Positions 61,388 to 64,000 of a stretch of 64,000 bases of DNA are shown here, piece by piece. The notes beneath the pieces were generated by a model that was not told the origin of the DNA, searched no databases, and saw only the letters and a list, made by a program, of their open reading frames with translations. The position numbers were made by a program, and so were the translations under genes. This DNA is from Aurantiacibacter luteus (lineage in GTDB: Bacteria; Pseudomonadota; Alphaproteobacteria; Sphingomonadales; Sphingomonadaceae), in NCBI RefSeq assembly GCF_001010945.1, contig NZ_LBHB01000001.1, positions 496,001-560,000 of the forward strand, given 5' to 3'. Each line of letters starts with the position of its first letter. Position 1 is the stretch's first letter.

Positions 61388-64000
61388 GCGGGCTGGGCCG
61401 CAGGTCTATTCCATTGCCGCGCACCGCGGGTTCGCCGATGCGCTCGTCGCCGGCCTGGTGCCGCGCTACGCCGATCCCGACTTCGGCCTAGCCCGGCTGA
61501 CGCTGCTGCTGCCCTCGGCCCGCGCCGCGCGCACCGTGTCCGAGGCCTTCGTGCGCCATGCAGGCGCCAGCGGCACGCCGGGCCTGCTAATGCCGCGCAT
61601 GGTCATGGTCGGCGATCTCGACCTCGACGAGGCGCTTGGCCCGCTGTTCGATTCCTTGGGCGCGGGGGCCGCCATCCCGCCTGCCGCCGACCCCACGCGG
61701 CGGTGGCTGCGCCTCGCGCAGTTTGTGGAGATCGCGGGCGGTGAGCTGGGCCGCCAGCCGCTGACGGCGGGCGCGCGGCTGCGGCTGGCGCAGGACATCG
61801 CCGCCTCGATGGACCGGCTGCTGGTCGAAGAGATCGATCTAGAGGACCTGTGGCAGGACCGCGTGCTCGGCGCGCTGCAGGACAATGCCGAGCACTGGCG
61901 CGAGAACACCAAGTTGTTCTACGCCGTCACGAAGATGTGGCAGGCCGAGCTGGCGGCGCGCGGCGAGCTGGATGCCGCGGCGCGGCGCAACCTCTTGTTC
62001 CGCGAGGCGGCACGGCGGATGCGCGAGAACCCGCCGGCCACGCCCTACGTCGCCGCCGGCGTCACCAGCGCCGCGCCCGCGCTCGCGCGGTTGCTGCGGA
62101 CCGTCAGCGAATTGCCGCAGGGCGCGGTGATCCTGCCCGATCTCGACCTGTCGATGAGCGATGCCGTCTGGGACGAGCTTGGCGGCGCGGGCGATGCGGA
62201 AGCGGAGACGCCTTTCGCGCGCGGCGATGCCGTCACCCATCCGCAATATCACCTCAAGCTGCTGCTCAATCGCATGGGCGTGGCGCGGGCCGAGGTGCAG
62301 CCGTGGCACCGCGCGGGGCTGGGCAAGGGCCCGCCCGAGCGCAGCCATGCCATCTCCAGCCTGTTCCTGCCGCCGGAGGCGAGCAAGGCCTGGGTCGACT
62401 TGCCTGCCAGCCGTCGGCGCATGGCGGGCGTGCGGCTGGTGGAGGCGGCCAATCCGGAGGAGGAGGCGCAGGCCGTGGCCCTGCTGGTGCGCGAGGCGCT
62501 GGAGGTGCCGGAGAAGCGCGTTGCCGTCGTCACGCCCGATCGCGGGCTTGCGGCGCGGGTGGTGCAGCACCTCAGGCGCTGGAACGTGAGTGCCGACGAT
62601 TCGGCCGGTCGGCCATTGTCGCAGACCGCGGCGGGGCGCGTGGCGCTGTTGCTGGCCGAGGTCGCCGCCGAGCGCGCCGCGCCGGTGCCGCTGATCGCGC
62701 TGCTCGAACACCCGCTGGCGGCCTTTGGCGAGGGGCGGCCTGACTGGCTCGATGCAGCGCGCGCCTTTGAACTCGAGCTGCGCGGCCCGCGCAAGGAGCC
62801 GGGGCTGGAGCCGCTGCGGGTGGTGGCCGAGGAGGCAAAGGTCGCCGACTGGTGGCAGGGCGTCGAGGCGATCCTCGCGCCGCTGGTTGAAGAGGTTGAG
62901 GCGCGCGGGCTGGCCAACTGGCTCGACCTGCTCGCTGCTGCGGGCGAGGCGCTGTGCGGCACCGAACTGTGGGCGCGCGAGGACGGGCGCGCGCTCGCCG
63001 CCTTTATCGAGGACCTGCGCCTGCAGGCGCGCGAGGTGCCCGTGGCGCTCGAACCGGCGGACCTGCCGCCCGTGCTGCGCGATGCGATGGACCAGGTCGC
63101 CGTGCGTCCGCCCTACGGCGGCCATCCGCGCGTGGCGATCTACGGCCTGCTGGAGGCGCGCATGACCCGCGCCGACCTCGTCATCTGCGCCGGGCTGAAC
63201 GAGGGCACATGGCCACCGACGCCGTCTGTGGATCCGCTGCTGGCGCCCGGCGTGCTGCGCGCGCTCGGCGTACCGGGCGCGGATTTCCGCATCGGGCTTT
63301 CCGCGCACGATCTCGCCGGAGCGCTCGGCGCGCCCGAGGTGGTGCTCAGCCGCGCGCGGCGCGAGGTCTCCGGCCCCGCCATCGCCAGCCGCTTCCTGCT
63401 GCGCGTGCGCGCGCTGCTGGGCCAGCACATGACCGAGGAGGCGAGCGACCGCGCGCTCGTCACCCTCGCGCGGGCCATCGACGACCCCGCGCCCGTGCCG
63501 CCGCATCCTCAGCCGTGCGTTGTGCCGAGCGCCGAGCAACGCCTGCCAAGCAAGGGCATCAGCGTGACCGCACTCGATCGCCTGCGCTCGGACCCTTACG
63601 AGTACTACGCCGCCAAGATCCTCCGCCTCGGCGAGCTCGACGGCGTGGATGCCGATCCCGGCCCGGCGTGGCAGGGCAGTCTCGCCCACGCCATTCTGGA
63701 GGACTGGCACAAGGAAAAGGGCACGCTCGAAGAGTTGGCCGACCGGCATCTCGAGGAACTGTCCGCCCATCCGCTGCTCAGCGCGCTGTGGCGGCCGCGC
63801 CTGCTGCGCGCGCTCGAATGGGTGGCGCTTTCGCTCGACGAGCAGCCCGGCCGCGAGCCGGTCGCGGTCGAGGCCTGGGGCGAGATGCAGGCCAAGGGCG
63901 TGCGCGTCTTCGGCAAGGCCGACCGCATCGACCGGATGCCCGGCGGCGGGTTGGCGGTTGTGGACTACAAGACCGGCGCACCGCCCTCCGGCGCGGAGGT
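61380..64000 (+). CDS. addB: Double-strand break repair protein AddB, cut by window edge
   Basis: The first 873 codons of AddB, the helicase-like and nuclease partner of AddA in processing double-strand breaks for RecA. The N-terminal UvrD-like region includes LTLLLPSARAARTVSEAF, and the nuclease part carries AWQGSLAHAILEDWH and VVDYKTGAPP, the metal-binding core, near the edge. The iron-sulfur cysteine seen in some AddB proteins is replaced in SDPYEYYAAKILRL. ATG at 61380 overlaps murU by 8 bp. The gene continues past position 64000, presumably followed by addA. Confidence 0.95.
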   Translation, partial: MAERAGPQVYSIAAHRGFADALVAGLVPRYADPDFGLARLTLLLPSARAARTVSEAFVRHAGASGTPGLLMPRMVMVGDLDLDEALGPLFDSLGAGAAIPPAADPTRRWLRLAQFVEIAGGELGRQPLTAGARLRLAQDIAASMDRLLVEEIDLEDLWQDRVLGALQDNAEHWRENTKLFYAVTKMWQAELAARGELDAAARRNLLFREAARRMRENPPATPYVAAGVTSAAPALARLLRTVSELPQGAVILPDLDLSMSDAVWDELGGAGDAEAETPFARGDAVTHPQYHLKLLLNRMGVARAEVQPWHRAGLGKGPPERSHAISSLFLPPEASKAWVDLPASRRRMAGVRLVEAANPEEEAQAVALLVREALEVPEKRVAVVTPDRGLAARVVQHLRRWNVSADDSAGRPLSQTAAGRVALLLAEVAAERAAPVPLIALLEHPLAAFGEGRPDWLDAARAFELELRGPRKEPGLEPLRVVAEEAKVADWWQGVEAILAPLVEEVEARGLANWLDLLAAAGEALCGTELWAREDGRALAAFIEDLRLQAREVPVALEPADLPPVLRDAMDQVAVRPPYGGHPRVAIYGLLEARMTRADLVICAGLNEGTWPPTPSVDPLLAPGVLRALGVPGADFRIGLSAHDLAGALGAPEVVLSRARREVSGPAIASRFLLRVRALLGQHMTEEASDRALVTLARAIDDPAPVPPHPQPCVVPSAEQRLPSKGISVTALDRLRSDPYEYYAAKILRLGELDGVDADPGPAWQGSLAHAILEDWHKEKGTLEELADRHLEELSAHPLLSALWRPRLLRALEWVALSLDEQPGREPVAVEAWGEMQAKGVRVFGKADRIDRMPGGGLAVVDYKTGAPPSGAE

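Overview
The window is a stretch of high-GC chromosome from an alphaproteobacterium, most likely a sphingomonad of the Erythrobacteraceae type. This rests on gene content: a C4-pathway 5-aminolevulinate synthase, a DivL-type kinase carrying tyrosine at the phosphoacceptor position, a tsaE-amgK-murU-addB block, an aspartyl-tRNA synthetase of the apparently non-discriminating type, and a LOV histidine kinase resembling those known from Erythrobacter litoralis. Genes are tightly packed on both strands, GTG and TTG starts are common, and many neighbours overlap by 4 bp. I see no insertion sequence, prophage or CRISPR array. Most of the window is housekeeping DNA, with a few small accessory patches.

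Layout. 1-6.2 kb: oxyR, a GIY-YIG nuclease ORF framed by inverted repeats, rnd/aspS divergent, a histone-deacetylase-like hydrolase and a ferritin-like four-helix protein. 6.3-9.5 kb: acpP-fabF-mltG-2H phosphoesterase (fatty acid and envelope synthesis), then tRNA-Met. 9.5-14.1 kb: a lone receiver protein, a MAPEG protein, a PLP dehydratase and a polyamine pair (deoxyhypusine-synthase-like enzyme plus ornithine/lysine decarboxylase). 14.1-20.4 kb: a PAS-GGDEF-EAL-PilZ protein, hemA, murI, plsY and dprA. 20.3-21.1 kb: a 188-bp direct duplication of the dprA end plus the start of the next gene, enclosing about 400 bp of different DNA with two terminator-like hairpins. 21.0-26.7 kb: two related membrane proteins, topA, a small HTH protein and an MFS exporter.

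26.7-42.9 kb: era-rnc-lepB operon, pgi, LOV kinase plus response regulator, a DEAD-box helicase, a PAP2 protein, a stand-alone SIR2-like protein, gor with a lipoprotein, a second lipoprotein, an isoaspartyl peptidase, a lower-GC glycosyltransferase that looks acquired, and aroK-aroB. 43.0-52.4 kb: a small membrane protein, a large exported protein, a Xer recombinase and accA; an M48 lipoprotein protease; two Flp pilins; mutT; tRNA-Arg; a hemerythrin, a phospholipase D and folE. 52.4-64.0 kb: a MurA-type enzyme, an alpha/beta hydrolase, a peroxiredoxin, ahcY, divL, tsaE, amgK, murU and addB, which is cut by the window edge.

Putative functional links: cell-wall precursor supply and recycling (murI, murA, mltG, amgK, murU), lipid synthesis (acpP, fabF, accA, plsY), peroxide and redox defence (oxyR, gor, peroxiredoxin) and light or cell-cycle signalling (LOV kinase, DivL, cyclic-di-GMP protein). 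The spots most worth follow-up are the repeat-framed GIY-YIG ORF, the dprA-tail duplication with its candidate small RNA, the SIR2-like protein and the divergent MurA. All calls come from reading the sequence; no database search was run.
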